Made by a program: the position numbers and the translations under genes
NCBI RefSeq assembly: GCF_002256285.1
Contig: NZ_NKJE01000001.1
Coordinates: 1 to 64,000, forward strand
Direction: 5' to 3'
DNA: 64,000 nucleotides
Source: Flavobacterium sp. BFFFF1
Lineage (GTDB): Bacteria > Bacteroidota > Bacteroidia > Flavobacteriales > Flavobacteriaceae
Part shown: positions 8,279-18,399 of the stretch, piece after piece
How the letters are laid out: each line of letters starts with the position of its first letter
Position numbering within the stretch: the stretch's first letter is position 1
Notes under the pieces: model-generated
Database searches by the model: none
The model's input: only the letters and a program-made list of their open reading frames with translations
Told to the model about the DNA's origin: nothing

Positions 8279-10780
8279 ATGGATTCAATGATGATCTATG
8301 TGCCAATTGTAATGGCAGTTATCGGGCTTCTGTTCATGTGGGCCAAAAGAGCCTGGGTTTTAAAGCAGGATGCCGGAGATGGTAAAATGAAAGAGATTTC
8401 AGATTATATTTATGAAGGCGCTCTTGCCTTCCTGAAAGCTGAGTATCGATTGCTGGCCATTTTTGTATTGTTGGCGAGTATCGTATTGGCCGGAATTACA
8501 TTTCTTCCCGGCGCAACTACACACCTTTTAATTGTAATCGCTTTTATTTTCGGAGCCTTTTTCTCTGCATTGGCAGGAAATATGGGTATGAAAATTGCAA
8601 CAAAAACCAACGTAAGAACGACACAGGCTGCACGTACAAGCCTTCCGCAGGCATTGAAAGTGTCCTTTGGCGGAGGAACCGTAATGGGTCTTGGTGTTGC
8701 CGGATTGGCCGTATTGGGATTGACTACATTCTTTATCATATTTTTCCACTTTTTCATGAAAGGTGTGTGGACTTCTACTGCTGACATGACGATGGTTCTG
8801 GAAACCCTTGCCGGATTCTCCCTTGGTGCTGAGTCAATTGCATTGTTCGCCCGTGTGGGTGGTGGTATTTACACCAAAGCTGCTGACGTAGGCGCTGACT
8901 TGGTTGGTAAAGTAGAAGCCGGAATCCCTGAAGATGATCCACGTAACCCTGCTACCATTGCAGACAACGTGGGTGATAACGTAGGTGACGTGGCTGGTAT
9001 GGGCGCCGATTTGTTCGGTTCTTATGTGGCGACTGTTTTGGCTGCCATGGTTCTAGGAAACTATGTAATTAAAGATATGGGCGGAAAAATCGTTGATGCT
9101 TTCGGCGGAATCGGTCCGATCTTATTGCCGATGGCTATCGCAGGTTTCGGAATTCTTTTCTCCATCATCGGAACGATGTTGGTAAAAATCAGCAGCAACG
9201 ATGCCAAAGAAAAACAAGTACAGGCCGCTTTAAATATTGGAAACTGGGTTTCTATAGCATTAACAGCGGTAGCCTGTTTCTTCCTGGTAAAATACATGTT
9301 GCCTGAAACCATGAAAATGACATTCTTCGGCGAAGGCCTGAAGGATATTTCTTCCATGAGGGTATTTTATGCTACCATTGTCGGATTGATCGTGGGCGGA
9401 ACCATTTCTTCTGTGACTGAGTATTATACCGGTTTGGGTACGAAGCCCGTTTTGGCCATCGTGCAAAAATCATCAACCGGCGCGGGAACCAACGTAATTG
9501 CTGGTTTGGCTACTGGTATGATTTCTACGTTTCCAACCGTACTTTTATTTGCAGGTGCGATCTGGGGATCTTATGCTTTGGCTGGTTTCTACGGAGTCGC
9601 TTTAGCTGCTTCTGCGATGATGGCCACTACAGCGATGCAATTGGCGATTGATGCATTCGGACCAATTTCTGATAATGCCGGTGGTATCGCTGAAATGAGC
9701 GAATTGCCAAAAGAAGTGCGTACAAGAACAGACATTCTGGATTCCGTTGGAAATACAACCGCCGCAACCGGAAAAGGTTTTGCGATCGCTTCTGCTGCGC
9801 TGACTTCATTGGCTTTGTTCGCTGCATACGTAACGTTCACAGGAATTGACGGTATCAATATTTTCAAAGCGCCAGTATTGGCAATGCTTTTTGTAGGGGG
9901 AATGATTCCAGTCGTTTTCTCTGCTCTTGCCATGAACTCTGTTGGAAAAGCAGCGATGGATATGGTATACGAAGTAAGAAGGCAGTTCCGCGAAATTCCA
10001 GGCATCATGCAGGGAACAGGAAAACCGGAATACGGAAAATGCGTTGAGATTTCTACCAAAGCTGCCCTTCGTGAGATGATGCTTCCTGGAATCTTAACAA
10101 TCGGTTTCCCGATCGCAATCGTATTGATTGGCAAATTGGTTTATGCCGACAACAACCAATTGATTGCTGAGATGCTTGGTGGTTATATGGCGGGTGTTAC
10201 CGTTTCAGGGGTACTTTGGGCGGTGTTCCAGAATAATGCCGGAGGTGCTTGGGATAACGCTAAGAAATCTTTCGAAGCTGGCGTAATGATTAATGGCGAA
10301 ATGACTTATAAAGGTTCTGACGCGCACAAAGCTGCTGTAACAGGAGATACTGTTGGTGATCCATTTAAAGATACTTCAGGACCATCCATGAACATCCTTA
10401 TCAAATTAACCTGCCTTATCGGTTTGGTTATCGCTCCAATTTTGGGTGAAGGCCACAACACCGTTAAAGATGGCGCGCACATGGCTTCATGCTGTGAAGC
10501 ATCCGGAAAATGCACTTCGATGACAAAAGAGGAATGTGTGGCAAAAGGTTGCACAAACCCAACCTGCGAACACATGATGGCTGCAGGAACCGAGGTAAAG
10601 CACGATGTTAAAAAACAAATTTCAGTAGACAAAAGCAATACCAATGGAACCGTTAGAGCGGTCGTAAGTGTGAGTACGGTTACTGATGGCGGCGCTCCTG
10701 TTGAAGAGAAAAAAGAGTTCTCTGGAACGATGGAAGAAGTCGACCAACAAATTGCTGAGTTCAGGAAGGCAAATGAGTAA
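8279..10780 (+). CDS. hppA: Membrane-bound, ion-translocating pyrophosphatase with Cys-rich C-terminal tail
   Basis: This 833-residue inner-membrane enzyme couples pyrophosphate hydrolysis to pumping of H+ and/or Na+. The start [16 protein letters not shown] is chosen because the longer frame from 8213 would overlap the promoter. Pyrophosphate- and Mg-binding motifs are intact: [41 protein letters not shown], and the C-terminal [28 protein letters not shown] carries Ala rather than Lys at the position that separates K+-dependent from K+-independent enzymes, so it is inferred to need K+. Ion choice (Na+ or H+) is not settled by what I can see. Beyond the last helix there is a soluble tail of about 110 residues (nt 10445-10777) with cysteines in the pattern CCx5Cx7Cx4Cx4C and an acidic helical end. 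That tail is not part of the core fold. Confidence 0.96.
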   Translation: MDSMMIYVPIVMAVIGLLFMWAKRAWVLKQDAGDGKMKEISDYIYEGALAFLKAEYRLLAIFVLLASIVLAGITFLPGATTHLLIVIAFIFGAFFSALAGNMGMKIATKTNVRTTQAARTSLPQALKVSFGGGTVMGLGVAGLAVLGLTTFFIIFFHFFMKGVWTSTADMTMVLETLAGFSLGAESIALFARVGGGIYTKAADVGADLVGKVEAGIPEDDPRNPATIADNVGDNVGDVAGMGADLFGSYVATVLAAMVLGNYVIKDMGGKIVDAFGGIGPILLPMAIAGFGILFSIIGTMLVKISSNDAKEKQVQAALNIGNWVSIALTAVACFFLVKYMLPETMKMTFFGEGLKDISSMRVFYATIVGLIVGGTISSVTEYYTGLGTKPVLAIVQKSSTGAGTNVIAGLATGMISTFPTVLLFAGAIWGSYALAGFYGVALAASAMMATTAMQLAIDAFGPISDNAGGIAEMSELPKEVRTRTDILDSVGNTTAATGKGFAIASAALTSLALFAAYVTFTGIDGINIFKAPVLAMLFVGGMIPVVFSALAMNSVGKAAMDMVYEVRRQFREIPGIMQGTGKPEYGKCVEISTKAALREMMLPGILTIGFPIAIVLIGKLVYADNNQLIAEMLGGYMAGVTVSGVLWAVFQNNAGGAWDNAKKSFEAGVMINGEMTYKGSDAHKAAVTGDTVGDPFKDTSGPSMNILIKLTCLIGLVIAPILGEGHNTVKDGAHMASCCEASGKCTSMTKEECVAKGCTNPTCEHMMAAGTEVKHDVKKQISVDKSNTNGTVRAVVSVSTVTDGGAPVEEKKEFSGTMEEVDQQIAEFRKANE

Positions 10781-10802
10781 TTCACAACTCAGATAATAAA
10801 TA

Positions 10803-10833
10803 AAAAAATGCTCCTCCAAAAGGAGCATTTTTT
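10803..10833 (+). terminator. Intrinsic terminator after hppA
   Basis: ATGCTCCT, loop CCAAA, AGGAGCAT forms a perfect 8-bp stem flanked by A-run and T-run, so it could act on both strands. It begins 22 nt past the hppA stop. Confidence 0.9.
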
Positions 10834-11050
10834 ATTTGTATGCTACTGTATGTTTTGGGTTTCTAACACCCACAGCCTGAACATTGCTGCACCAGATAGA
10901 TGACTTTTCTGCAAACATGTTTGGCGCGTAGCACCGTCAAATGATTTTGTTTGGATTTGGATACTACTTTCTTTAACTGCTGCACTTACCAGATTTATGT
11001 TCAACCTGATTAAAAAAATACAGCGTCTCTCATTTAACTTTAACTTCAGC
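10834..11050. other. Gene-free spacer between hppA and the MacB-like permease
   Basis: No convincing gene, RNA or repeat is seen in these 217 bp. An 80-codon minus-strand frame at 10843-11085 overlaps the end of the permease gene and resembles no family, so I do not call it. The permease's own terminator is not obvious here. Confidence 0.5.
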
Positions 11051-12304
11051 TTAAATCCCGCTTCGGATGGCCTCAACAGGATCAAGTCTCGACGCGGAGA
11101 TAGCCGGAAGCAAACCTGAAATTAATCCAATTCCGGCAGCCAGCCCCGCGCCCAGCACTATGTTTCCAAATCCCAGTACAAATTCGAATTCGAGTACTTT
11201 TGTCAAGACCAGAAGAAGAAACCAAACCATCAGCATCCCAATGATTCCACCAATAACGCAAAGGATCACCGCTTCGAAAAGAAACTGAAACAGGATAAAT
11301 TTATTTTTTGCCCCCAGTGATTTCTGTATACCAATGAGGTTGGTACGTTCTTTAACCGAGACGAACATGATATTTGCCACACCAAACCCTCCTACGAGCA
11401 ATGAAAATATGCTGATAACCCATCCTGCCATGTTCATTTGGCTGATAATGCCATCAATAAAATTGGTAAGACCGGAAAAAACGTTGATAAAGAAGTTGTC
11501 GTCATCACCCGCTTTTAATCCACGGAAATTGCGGAGTTTCTGCGTAAGTTCGGCCTTAAAGGCATCCATATCGACGCCTTTCACCGGTTTCACGATGATG
11601 ACGTTGGTCAGCATTTTGTTGTTTTCGCTATACAGTCGTCTCAGGAAATTTACCGGAATAAATGCTGAAACGTCGTTACTTGGCCCCATACTTTCAGCTG
11701 AGCCTTGCTTTTTTAGAACACCGATTACAGTAAAACGCTGTCCATACATCCGAATTCCTTTCCCGATGGGATCAGTCCCTCCAAAGAAATTTTTTGCGAT
11801 CTCATCACCTATTACCACGACCTGAGTACCTGCATTCGATTCCGATTCATTGTAAAAACGGCCCTCCTGAAATTCAAGTCCCTGTATATCTATGAACTCA
11901 TAAGAAACGGGGACCACATTAATAGACGACATTGTTTTGGACTCGTACTTCAAAGTCTCTGGCTTGGTAAAGATTTGATAGGCCATTTCGTCGAGGTTAC
12001 TCATCGCTCCTTTCAGATAAAGATATTCCTCATATTTGACGTTCGGAAACTGATCGCGTTTCCAACTCGGAACATCGGTCGGCGCAAACGAATCTTTAAA
12101 AAGATAAATGGTGTTTTTGTCGAGGCTGCTCAGGTCTTTGGTTATTTTCCTATCGAGTGAATCAACCGCGGCGAGCACTGCGATTATCGAAAAAATACCG
12201 ATCGTCACGCCCAGCAGCGAAAGCAATGTCCGCAACTTGTTGTTGCGAAGCGCATTCATCGCAAAACTGAAACTTTCACCAAGCAGTCTTAAATAAACAA
12301 TCAT
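11051..12304 (-). CDS. ABC transporter permease, MacB/FtsX family
   Basis: This 417-residue inner-membrane protein has the MacB layout: a first membrane helix after NNKLRTLLSLLGVTIGIFSIIAVLAAV, a periplasmic MacB_PCD domain of about 200 residues, and three C-terminal helices of the FtsX domain with VGGFGVANIMFVSVKERT and IGIQKSLGAKNKFILFQFLFEA. It ends SASRLDPVEAIRSG, the typical close of these permeases. The family drives export or envelope-protein transfer by mechanotransmission rather than classic channel transport. The start is the ATG complementary to 12302-12304; a TTG three bases earlier is less likely. No ATPase or membrane-fusion partner lies next to it, so it must find its ATPase elsewhere. 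It is divergent from purH. Confidence 0.9.
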   Translation of the reverse strand: MIVYLRLLGESFSFAMNALRNNKLRTLLSLLGVTIGIFSIIAVLAAVDSLDRKITKDLSSLDKNTIYLFKDSFAPTDVPSWKRDQFPNVKYEEYLYLKGAMSNLDEMAYQIFTKPETLKYESKTMSSINVVPVSYEFIDIQGLEFQEGRFYNESESNAGTQVVVIGDEIAKNFFGGTDPIGKGIRMYGQRFTVIGVLKKQGSAESMGPSNDVSAFIPVNFLRRLYSENNKMLTNVIIVKPVKGVDMDAFKAELTQKLRNFRGLKAGDDDNFFINVFSGLTNFIDGIISQMNMAGWVISIFSLLVGGFGVANIMFVSVKERTNLIGIQKSLGAKNKFILFQFLFEAVILCVIGGIIGMLMVWFLLLVLTKVLEFEFVLGFGNIVLGAGLAAGIGLISGLLPAISASRLDPVEAIRSGI

Positions 12305-12425
12305 CAAATGGCATTTAGAAGTAATGTAAAAATCCTGATTTTTTTGCCAAAAACCTAATGCAAAGATCTTTTCCGGAAAATAAAATTATCTCATTTTCAA
12401 ATTAGTAAATTTTGACATTAAAAAC

Positions 12426-12433
12426 TACTTTTG
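12426..12433 (+). promoter_or_regulatory. Bacteroidota-type -7 box for purH
   Basis: TACTTTTG matches TAnnTTTG, 22 nt before the purH start. No TTTG at the right distance upstream. Confidence 0.5.
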
Positions 12434-12455
12434 CACGTTTAAACACAACTACAAA

Positions 12456-13982
12456 ATGAACACAACAAAAACCATCAAATCAGCACTGATTTCCGTCTTT
12501 TCAAAGGACGGACTTGAGCCAATTGTGCGCAAACTTCATGAGCAAAATGTGACCCTGTATTCGACCGGCGGTACAGAAGATTTTATAAAGAATCTGGGTA
12601 TACCTGTTGTTCCTGTGGAAGACGTTACGTCGTATCCGTCCATTCTGGGAGGCCGTGTAAAGACACTGCACCCAAAAGTTTTTGGAGGGATCCTGAACCG
12701 CCAGGACAATGACAGCGATGTACAACAAATGATTGAGTACGGCATTCCGCAGATTGATCTTGTGATTGTTGATTTATATCCGTTCGAAAAAACAGTTGCT
12801 TCAGGCGCCTCCGAAGCTGATATTATTGAAAAAATTGATATCGGTGGGATTTCTTTGATTCGCGCCGCCGCTAAAAACTTTAAGGACACCGTTATCATTG
12901 CCTCAGTTGAAGAATATTCAAATCTTCTAGCGCTGATTACCAATCAAAATGGCGGAACCACATTGGAAGACCGAAAATTACTGGCCGCCAAAGCTTTCCA
13001 CGTGTCGTCTCATTACGACAGTGCGATCTTTAACTATTTTAACACCGACGACACGATATTAAAACAAAGCATTTCAGGCGGACAGATTTTGCGCTACGGC
13101 GAAAACCCGCATCAGAAGGGCTATTTCTTTGGAGATTTTGACGCAATGTTTAAAAAACTCCACGGAAAAGAACTGTCGTACAACAATTTGCTGGATGTGG
13201 ATGCAGCGGTGAACTTAATTTTGGAGTTTAAGCATGACGATCCCACCTTTGCTATATTGAAACACAATAATGCCTGTGGCCTGGCCACGCGGGACACAAT
13301 GAAGGCGGCTTACCTGGACGCATTGGCAGGAGATCCTACTTCAGCATTCGGCGGTGTATTGATCTCGAATGGCCAAATTGACGCAGATACCGCTTCGGAA
13401 ATTAACAAGCTGTTCTGTGAAGTGGTGATTGCGCCTTCGTATGACGAAGAAGCCATTTCGATCCTTTCAGAAAAGAAAAACAGGATTATTTTGATTCTGA
13501 ACGACGTTGAATTGCCTCAGCAGCAAGTCCGTACCGCGCTAAATGGCTTATTGGTTCAGGACCGCAATAACATTACAGACAATAAAAACGACTTAAGAAC
13601 CGTTACTGATACAGCACCCACGGCGCAACAGACCGACGACCTCATTTTTGCTTCAAAAATCTGCAAAAATACCAAATCAAATACCATCGTGTTGGCTAAA
13701 AACAGGACTTTAATTGCTTCCGGGACGGGACAAACCTCTCGCGTTGACGCATTGAAGCAGGCGATTGAAAAAGCCCATACATTTGGATTCGACCTCAAAA
13801 ATTCAGTGATGGCAAGCGATGCATTTTTCCCATTTCCTGACTGTGTGGAAATCGCAAATCACGCCGGCGTAACTGCTGTAATCCAGCCCGGTGGATCCAT
13901 TAAAGACGACTTAAGTATCAATTACTGTAATGAAAACAAAGTTGCAATGGTATTTACCGGAACCCGTCATTTCAAACATTAA
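12456..13982 (+). CDS. purH: Bifunctional AICAR formyltransferase / IMP cyclohydrolase
   Basis: This 508-residue enzyme performs the last two steps of de novo purine synthesis: formylation of AICAR and ring closure to IMP. The N-terminal cyclohydrolase (MGS-like) domain shows KSALISVFSKDGLEPIV, LYSTGGTEDFIKNLGIPV and GGRVKTLHPKVFGGIL. The C-terminal transformylase domain carries LRYGENPHQKGYF, the catalytic KHNNACGLA with Lys-His, GDPTSAFGGVL, and the closing DAFFPFPDCVEIANHAGV. Length and ends are normal. It is followed after 56 bp by mreB on the same strand, but mreB has its own -7 box. Confidence 0.98.
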   Translation: MNTTKTIKSALISVFSKDGLEPIVRKLHEQNVTLYSTGGTEDFIKNLGIPVVPVEDVTSYPSILGGRVKTLHPKVFGGILNRQDNDSDVQQMIEYGIPQIDLVIVDLYPFEKTVASGASEADIIEKIDIGGISLIRAAAKNFKDTVIIASVEEYSNLLALITNQNGGTTLEDRKLLAAKAFHVSSHYDSAIFNYFNTDDTILKQSISGGQILRYGENPHQKGYFFGDFDAMFKKLHGKELSYNNLLDVDAAVNLILEFKHDDPTFAILKHNNACGLATRDTMKAAYLDALAGDPTSAFGGVLISNGQIDADTASEINKLFCEVVIAPSYDEEAISILSEKKNRIILILNDVELPQQQVRTALNGLLVQDRNNITDNKNDLRTVTDTAPTAQQTDDLIFASKICKNTKSNTIVLAKNRTLIASGTGQTSRVDALKQAIEKAHTFGFDLKNSVMASDAFFPFPDCVEIANHAGVTAVIQPGGSIKDDLSINYCNENKVAMVFTGTRHFKH

Positions 13983-13988
13983 TTTGAT

Positions 13989-13996
13989 TAACTTTG
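13989..13996 (+). promoter_or_regulatory. Bacteroidota-type -7 box for mreB
   Basis: TAACTTTG matches TAnnTTTG and lies in the 56-bp purH-mreB gap, 42 nt before the mreB start. Confidence 0.5.
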
Positions 13997-14038
13997 TACG
14001 CTTAAAAAATATAACCTTTTTAAATTCATAAAAGACCT

Positions 14039-15067
14039 ATGGGATTTTTTGATTTCATGACCGAGGATATCGCGATAGACCTTGGTACCGCAAACACGCT
14101 GATCATCCACAACGATAAAGTTGTGATTGACAGCCCTTCTATTGTGGCCCGTGACAGGGTCTCCGGAAAAATAACACATGTTGGCAAGGAAGCCAACCTG
14201 ATGCAGGGTAAAACACATGAAAACATAAAGACCATTAGGCCATTGAAAGATGGAGTAATCGCCGATTTTGAAGCATCTGAGCAAATGATAAAAATGTTTA
14301 TCAACAGCATCCCCGCTTTGAAGAAAAGAATGTTCACTCCTGCCCTGCGTATGGTGGTTTGCATTCCCTCCGGAATCACTGAAGTTGAAATGCGTGCCGT
14401 AAAAGAATCCTGCGAGCGGGTGAACGGAAAAGAAGTATACCTGATTCATGAGCCGATGGCCGCCGCAATCGGTATCGGCGTTGACATCATGCAGCCAAAA
14501 GGAAATATGATTGTTGATATCGGTGGCGGAACAACAGAGATTGCCGTAATCGCGCTGGCAGGGATTGTGTGTGATAAATCGGTAAAAATTGCCGGTGACG
14601 TTTTCACAAACGACATCATTTACTACATGCGGACACAGCACAATCTCTTTGTGGGTGAAAGCACGGCAGAAAAAATCAAGATTGAAATTGGCGCTGCTAT
14701 TGAAGACCTTGAATCCCCTCCGGATGACATGTCCGTACAGGGAAGGGATTTATTGACCGGAAAGCCCAAACAGGTTGAAGTATCCTACCGTGAAATCGCG
14801 AAAGCGTTAGACAAGTCAATCCAGCGTATCGAGGATGCCGTAATGGAAACATTGTCGCAAACACCTCCGGAATTGGCAGCGGATATTTACAATACCGGAA
14901 TCTATCTTGCCGGTGGCGGGTCGATGCTCAGAGGATTGGACAAACGAATTTCCCAAAAGACAGACCTACCCGTTTACATCGCAGAAGACCCTTTGAGGGC
15001 TGTGGTTCGCGGCACCGGAATCGCTTTAAAAAACATCGCAAAATTCAGGAGTATCTTAATTAAATAG
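14039..15067 (+). CDS. mreB: Rod shape-determining protein MreB
   Basis: This 342-residue bacterial actin forms filaments on the inner face of the membrane and guides lateral wall synthesis. The ATPase motifs are present: phosphate 1 AIDLGTANTLI, phosphate 2 MIVDIGGGTTEIAVI, and the adenosine segment GIYLAGGGSMLRGLD. EPMAAAIGIGVDI is also conserved. Length and start (MGFFDFMTEDIAIDLGTANT) are standard. It heads the shape cluster mreB-mreC-mreD-mrdA-rodA, but a strong hairpin terminator lies between it and mreC, so MreB may be made in excess over the membrane components. Confidence 0.98.
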   Translation: MGFFDFMTEDIAIDLGTANTLIIHNDKVVIDSPSIVARDRVSGKITHVGKEANLMQGKTHENIKTIRPLKDGVIADFEASEQMIKMFINSIPALKKRMFTPALRMVVCIPSGITEVEMRAVKESCERVNGKEVYLIHEPMAAAIGIGVDIMQPKGNMIVDIGGGTTEIAVIALAGIVCDKSVKIAGDVFTNDIIYYMRTQHNLFVGESTAEKIKIEIGAAIEDLESPPDDMSVQGRDLLTGKPKQVEVSYREIAKALDKSIQRIEDAVMETLSQTPPELAADIYNTGIYLAGGGSMLRGLDKRISQKTDLPVYIAEDPLRAVVRGTGIALKNIAKFRSILIK

Positions 15068-15077
15068 TTAATAAAAC

Positions 15078-15140
15078 AAATCCCAAGCCCCAATTTATAA
15101 AACTAATTTTCATTAGATTTATTGGGGTTTGGGATTTTTT
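15078..15140 (+). terminator. Terminator between mreB and mreC
   Basis: AAATCCCAAGCCCCAAT (15078-15094) pairs with ATTGGGGTTTGGGATTT (15121-15137) as a 17-bp stem with a single G-U pair. A T-run follows and a 26-nt AT-rich loop separates the arms. It is strong enough to end most mreB transcripts, yet mreC begins only about 30 nt later, so it may act as an attenuator. Confidence 0.85.
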
Positions 15141-15168
15141 CATACCGCGCTTATTTAACCGATAGAAA

Positions 15169-15999
15169 ATGCAGCAAATATTTAATTTTATATTTAAAAA
15201 CAGCCATAAGTTGCTGTTTTTGCTGCTTTTGGGAATTTCGTTGTCGCTGACGATCCAATCACATTCCTTTCATAAAAGCAAGGTCATCAGTTCTGCTAAT
15301 TTTTTGACGGGCGGTGTGTATGAACGGATGAATGCCATCAATGAGTACTTCAACCTAAAGGCCCGGAACGAAGCCCTGGCAATAGAAAATGCAAGGCTGA
15401 AGAGTTTGCTTTTCAATGCGAAGGACACCACCAAAACCATCCTTCCTGATACCATCCGGGGCGTGAAAAAGATTAATGTCATTGTGTCAAAAGTCATCCG
15501 AAATTCTTTCAATATGCCGGAGAATTACCTCACGATTAATTCGGGGAAAGCAAACGGTGTGGAGAGCGATATGGGCGTGATTAACGATCTTGGAATCATC
15601 GGAATTGTAGAAAATACTTCTGAACATTACGCTACGGTACAGAGCATCTTAAACAGGAACTCTAAGATCAATGCCAAGATCAAAAAATCAAACCACTTCG
15701 GAACTTTGCAATGGGACGGACGGAGCACTGGATTTGTACAATTGATTGATGTGCCAAGGCTTGCCGCAATTCGAAAAGGAGACACGATTGTGACTGGTGC
15801 TGACTCCCAGATCTTTCCGGAAAACATTGGTATTGGTACTATTGATAAAATTTACACCGATGATGAAACGAACTATTTTACGCTTGACGTGAAGTTGTTC
15901 AATGACATGACCAACCTGGGACATGTGTATATCATCAAGAGCAAGGAAAAAGAAGAAATACAAAAACTGGAATCTGAATCACAACAATCGTCAAAATGA
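15169..15999 (+). CDS. mreC: Rod shape-determining protein MreC
   Basis: MreC is a bitopic inner-membrane protein whose periplasmic part activates the PBP2-RodA wall synthase. These 276 residues show an N-terminal membrane helix (LLFLLLLGISLSLTI), a short coiled segment (NEYFNLKARNEALAIENARLKSL), and the beta-rich MreC core with YLTINSGKANGVESDMGVI, a GIIGIVENTSEHYATVQSIL block and a DTIVTGADSQIFPENIGIG block. Its stop overlaps the mreD start by 4 nt (ATGA), implying translational coupling. The protein has the usual length and no damage is seen. Confidence 0.95.
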   Translation: MQQIFNFIFKNSHKLLFLLLLGISLSLTIQSHSFHKSKVISSANFLTGGVYERMNAINEYFNLKARNEALAIENARLKSLLFNAKDTTKTILPDTIRGVKKINVIVSKVIRNSFNMPENYLTINSGKANGVESDMGVINDLGIIGIVENTSEHYATVQSILNRNSKINAKIKKSNHFGTLQWDGRSTGFVQLIDVPRLAAIRKGDTIVTGADSQIFPENIGIGTIDKIYTDDETNYFTLDVKLFNDMTNLGHVYIIKSKEKEEIQKLESESQQSSK

Positions 16000-16502
16000 A
16001 TACTGCCATATTGTTAAATATTGCCCGATTCGTTTTGCTGCTCGCTGCACAAATTCTCATTTTTAACCAAATGCAGTTTTTAGGGTACATCAGCCCCTAT
16101 CCGTATATTCTTTTTATCATCCTGTACCCCGTAAATGGCAACCGTTATGGTTTGCTGCTTTCCGCATTCCTGATGGGACTTTTACTGGACAGTTTCCTGA
16201 ATTGCGGCGGCGTACACACTACGGCCTGTATTACACTTGCCTATCTACGGCCTGCATTCTTTAAGTTTTCTTTTGGCGTAAGTTACGAGTACCAGACAAT
16301 AAAGATAAACGACCGACTGACCCCTGAGCGTTTTTCGTTCATCGCAATTTCAGTCATCGTACACCACATCATCCTTTTTATCCTTGAGACGTTTAGGTTC
16401 ACCCTTCTTTTTGAAGTATTGCTGCGTACGATTTGCAGTAGTATTTTTACCATACTGCTTTGCATTATCATTATTTATATTTTTAAGCCGAACAGACGAT
16501 GA
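15996..16502 (+). CDS. mreD: Rod shape-determining protein MreD
   Basis: This short 168-residue protein is almost entirely hydrophobic, with about five membrane segments, and has the MreD hallmarks NQMQFLGYISPYPYILFIILY and GLLLDSFLNCGGVHTTAC. MreD partners MreC in the elongasome. It overlaps mreC by 4 nt and the next gene, mrdA, by 4 nt, which places it firmly in the operon. MreD sequences diverge quickly, so the call rests on both sequence and position. Confidence 0.92.
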   Translation: MNTAILLNIARFVLLLAAQILIFNQMQFLGYISPYPYILFIILYPVNGNRYGLLLSAFLMGLLLDSFLNCGGVHTTACITLAYLRPAFFKFSFGVSYEYQTIKINDRLTPERFSFIAISVIVHHIILFILETFRFTLLFEVLLRTICSSIFTILLCIIIIYIFKPNRR

Positions 16503-18394
16503 GAAAAGTATTGCTGCCCACCGTGATTATCATAGCCGGTGTATTGATTCTTTTCCGGCTGTTTTACCTGCAGATCATTGACGAAAGCCTGAAGCTTAAG
16601 TCAGAAAACATCGCAATCAAAAAAAAATTCGATTATCCGGAACGGGGATATATTTATGACCGTAACGGAAAACTGCTCGTGGCGAACCAACCCTCCTACG
16701 ACATCATGGTGACGCCTAGAAATGTTAAGGATATTGATACGATTGAGTTTTGTAAATTACTCAATATCAATAAAGTAGACTTTATTAGAATACTCGAAAA
16801 AGCGAGAAACTACAGCCCTATGCTTCCTTCGGTATTCCTGCCTCAGTTAAACAAAAAAGAATATGCCGCATTCCAGGAAAAGCAAAGGAAATTTCGTGGA
16901 TTTGAGATTGTAAAAAGATCGCTGCGAGACTACCAGGTACATGTTGGCGCCAATATCTTTGGGTCGATTACACAGGTTACTCCAAAAATTATCGATAGAA
17001 ATCCCTATTACAACTCGGGGGATCTTATCGGCATTCAAGGCGTTGAGGAAAGCTACGAATCGATACTTCGTGGTGTAAAGGGTGTCAAATACCGGCAGAT
17101 GAATAAGTTCAATAAAGACATTGGACCTTATAAAGAGGGCCGTTTTGATACAATTTCCGTCCGCGGCGAAGACATCACGCTGAGTATTGATATTATGCTG
17201 CAACAGTATGGAGAAGAATTAATGATTAATAAACGAGGCGGTATTGTGGCTATCGAGCCGAAAACGGGAGAAATTCTGGCGTTGGTTACCGCGCCGTCGT
17301 ATGATCCTGCGCTGCTTGTTGGCAGACAGCGCTCCAAAAACTACACCACGCTTTTTTACGACTCTATTGCCAAACCGTTGTTTGACCGAGGACTATTGGC
17401 ACAATATGCTCCCGGCTCTCCTTTTAAAATTATGACCGGGCTCGTGGGGCTTCAGGAAGGCGTCATCGACGAACAGACCACCTTTATGTGCCATCACGGG
17501 TTTAGTTATGCCAGGGGACGTTTTATGAAATGCCACGGCTTTGGGCCACACCAGCTGCACAATGGAATTTACAATTCCTGCAACGCTTATTTCGGGAATG
17601 TATACCTCCGTATCATCAACAAATATGTGAAACCCGCAGCCGCTGTGGACATCTGGAGTAAACATGTCCGCAGTTTTGGATTGGGGGATTTTATGGGATA
17701 CGATCTCCCGACGGGGAAACGCGGTCGGGTCCCCACCTCAAAAACATATAAGAAAATGTATCCAAACGGCGGTTGGCGTGCCACGGCCATTGTGTCCAAT
17801 GCGATTGGACAGGGCGAGGTCGAAGCCACACCGATACAGTTGGCCAATATGATTGCCGCCGTAGCGAATCAGGGATATTATTATACACCCCATATCATCA
17901 AGAAAATTAAGGGCGAAAAAATCGACCCTAAGTTTACCAAAAAACACGTTACCACCATTGACAGGAAGTATTTTGCTCCAATGATTTCCGGGCTTTTTGA
18001 CGTTTATAATTTTGGAACGGCGAGTGCCCTTCGTGTGGATGGCATCAACATATGTGGAAAAACGGGGACAGCGGAAAACTTTACCCGAATTGGCGGAAAG
18101 AAAATACAACTCAAAGACCACTCGATTTTTGTTGCTTTTGCCCCAATGGAAAACCCTAAGATTGCCATCGCCGTATTGGTTGAAAACGGTGGTTTTGGCG
18201 CAACAATCGCCGGTCCTATCGCCAGTTTGATGATTGAGAAGTACCTTCGGGGTAAAATCACCAGAACGGATTTAGAAAAACGCATTCTTGAAAAAAGCCT
18301 GAAAACGGAATATGAAAGGTATACGAAGAAAAATATCGATTCATTGACCAATATAAAACCGGAACCGATTGATTCAACACAAGTTGAAAACTAG
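16499..18394 (+). CDS. mrdA: Penicillin-binding protein 2 (peptidoglycan transpeptidase)
   Basis: PBP2 is the class B transpeptidase of the elongasome; with RodA it builds the side wall. The 631-residue protein has an N-terminal membrane anchor (VLLPTVIIIAGVLILFRLFYL), the PBP dimerisation/pedestal region beginning YPERGYIYDRNGKLL, and a transpeptidase domain. The three catalytic motifs are intact: S307-P-F-K310 (SxxK), S360-C-N362 (SxN) and K521-T-G523 (KTG). An additional VEATPIQLANMIAAVANQG block is typical of the family. It overlaps mreD by 4 nt and is followed 5 nt later by rodA. Confidence 0.97.
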   Translation: MRKVLLPTVIIIAGVLILFRLFYLQIIDESLKLKSENIAIKKKFDYPERGYIYDRNGKLLVANQPSYDIMVTPRNVKDIDTIEFCKLLNINKVDFIRILEKARNYSPMLPSVFLPQLNKKEYAAFQEKQRKFRGFEIVKRSLRDYQVHVGANIFGSITQVTPKIIDRNPYYNSGDLIGIQGVEESYESILRGVKGVKYRQMNKFNKDIGPYKEGRFDTISVRGEDITLSIDIMLQQYGEELMINKRGGIVAIEPKTGEILALVTAPSYDPALLVGRQRSKNYTTLFYDSIAKPLFDRGLLAQYAPGSPFKIMTGLVGLQEGVIDEQTTFMCHHGFSYARGRFMKCHGFGPHQLHNGIYNSCNAYFGNVYLRIINKYVKPAAAVDIWSKHVRSFGLGDFMGYDLPTGKRGRVPTSKTYKKMYPNGGWRATAIVSNAIGQGEVEATPIQLANMIAAVANQGYYYTPHIIKKIKGEKIDPKFTKKHVTTIDRKYFAPMISGLFDVYNFGTASALRVDGINICGKTGTAENFTRIGGKKIQLKDHSIFVAFAPMENPKIAIAVLVENGGFGATIAGPIASLMIEKYLRGKITRTDLEKRILEKSLKTEYERYTKKNIDSLTNIKPEPIDSTQVEN

Positions 18395-18399
18395 ACTGT

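Noticed and set aside
10843..11085. 80-codon minus-strand gene after hppA
   Set aside because: It overlaps the 3' end of the MacB-like gene in another frame and its sequence resembles no protein family.
13988..14641. 217-codon minus-strand reading frame
   Set aside because: It is antisense to mreB, has no family resemblance, and mreB is certain.
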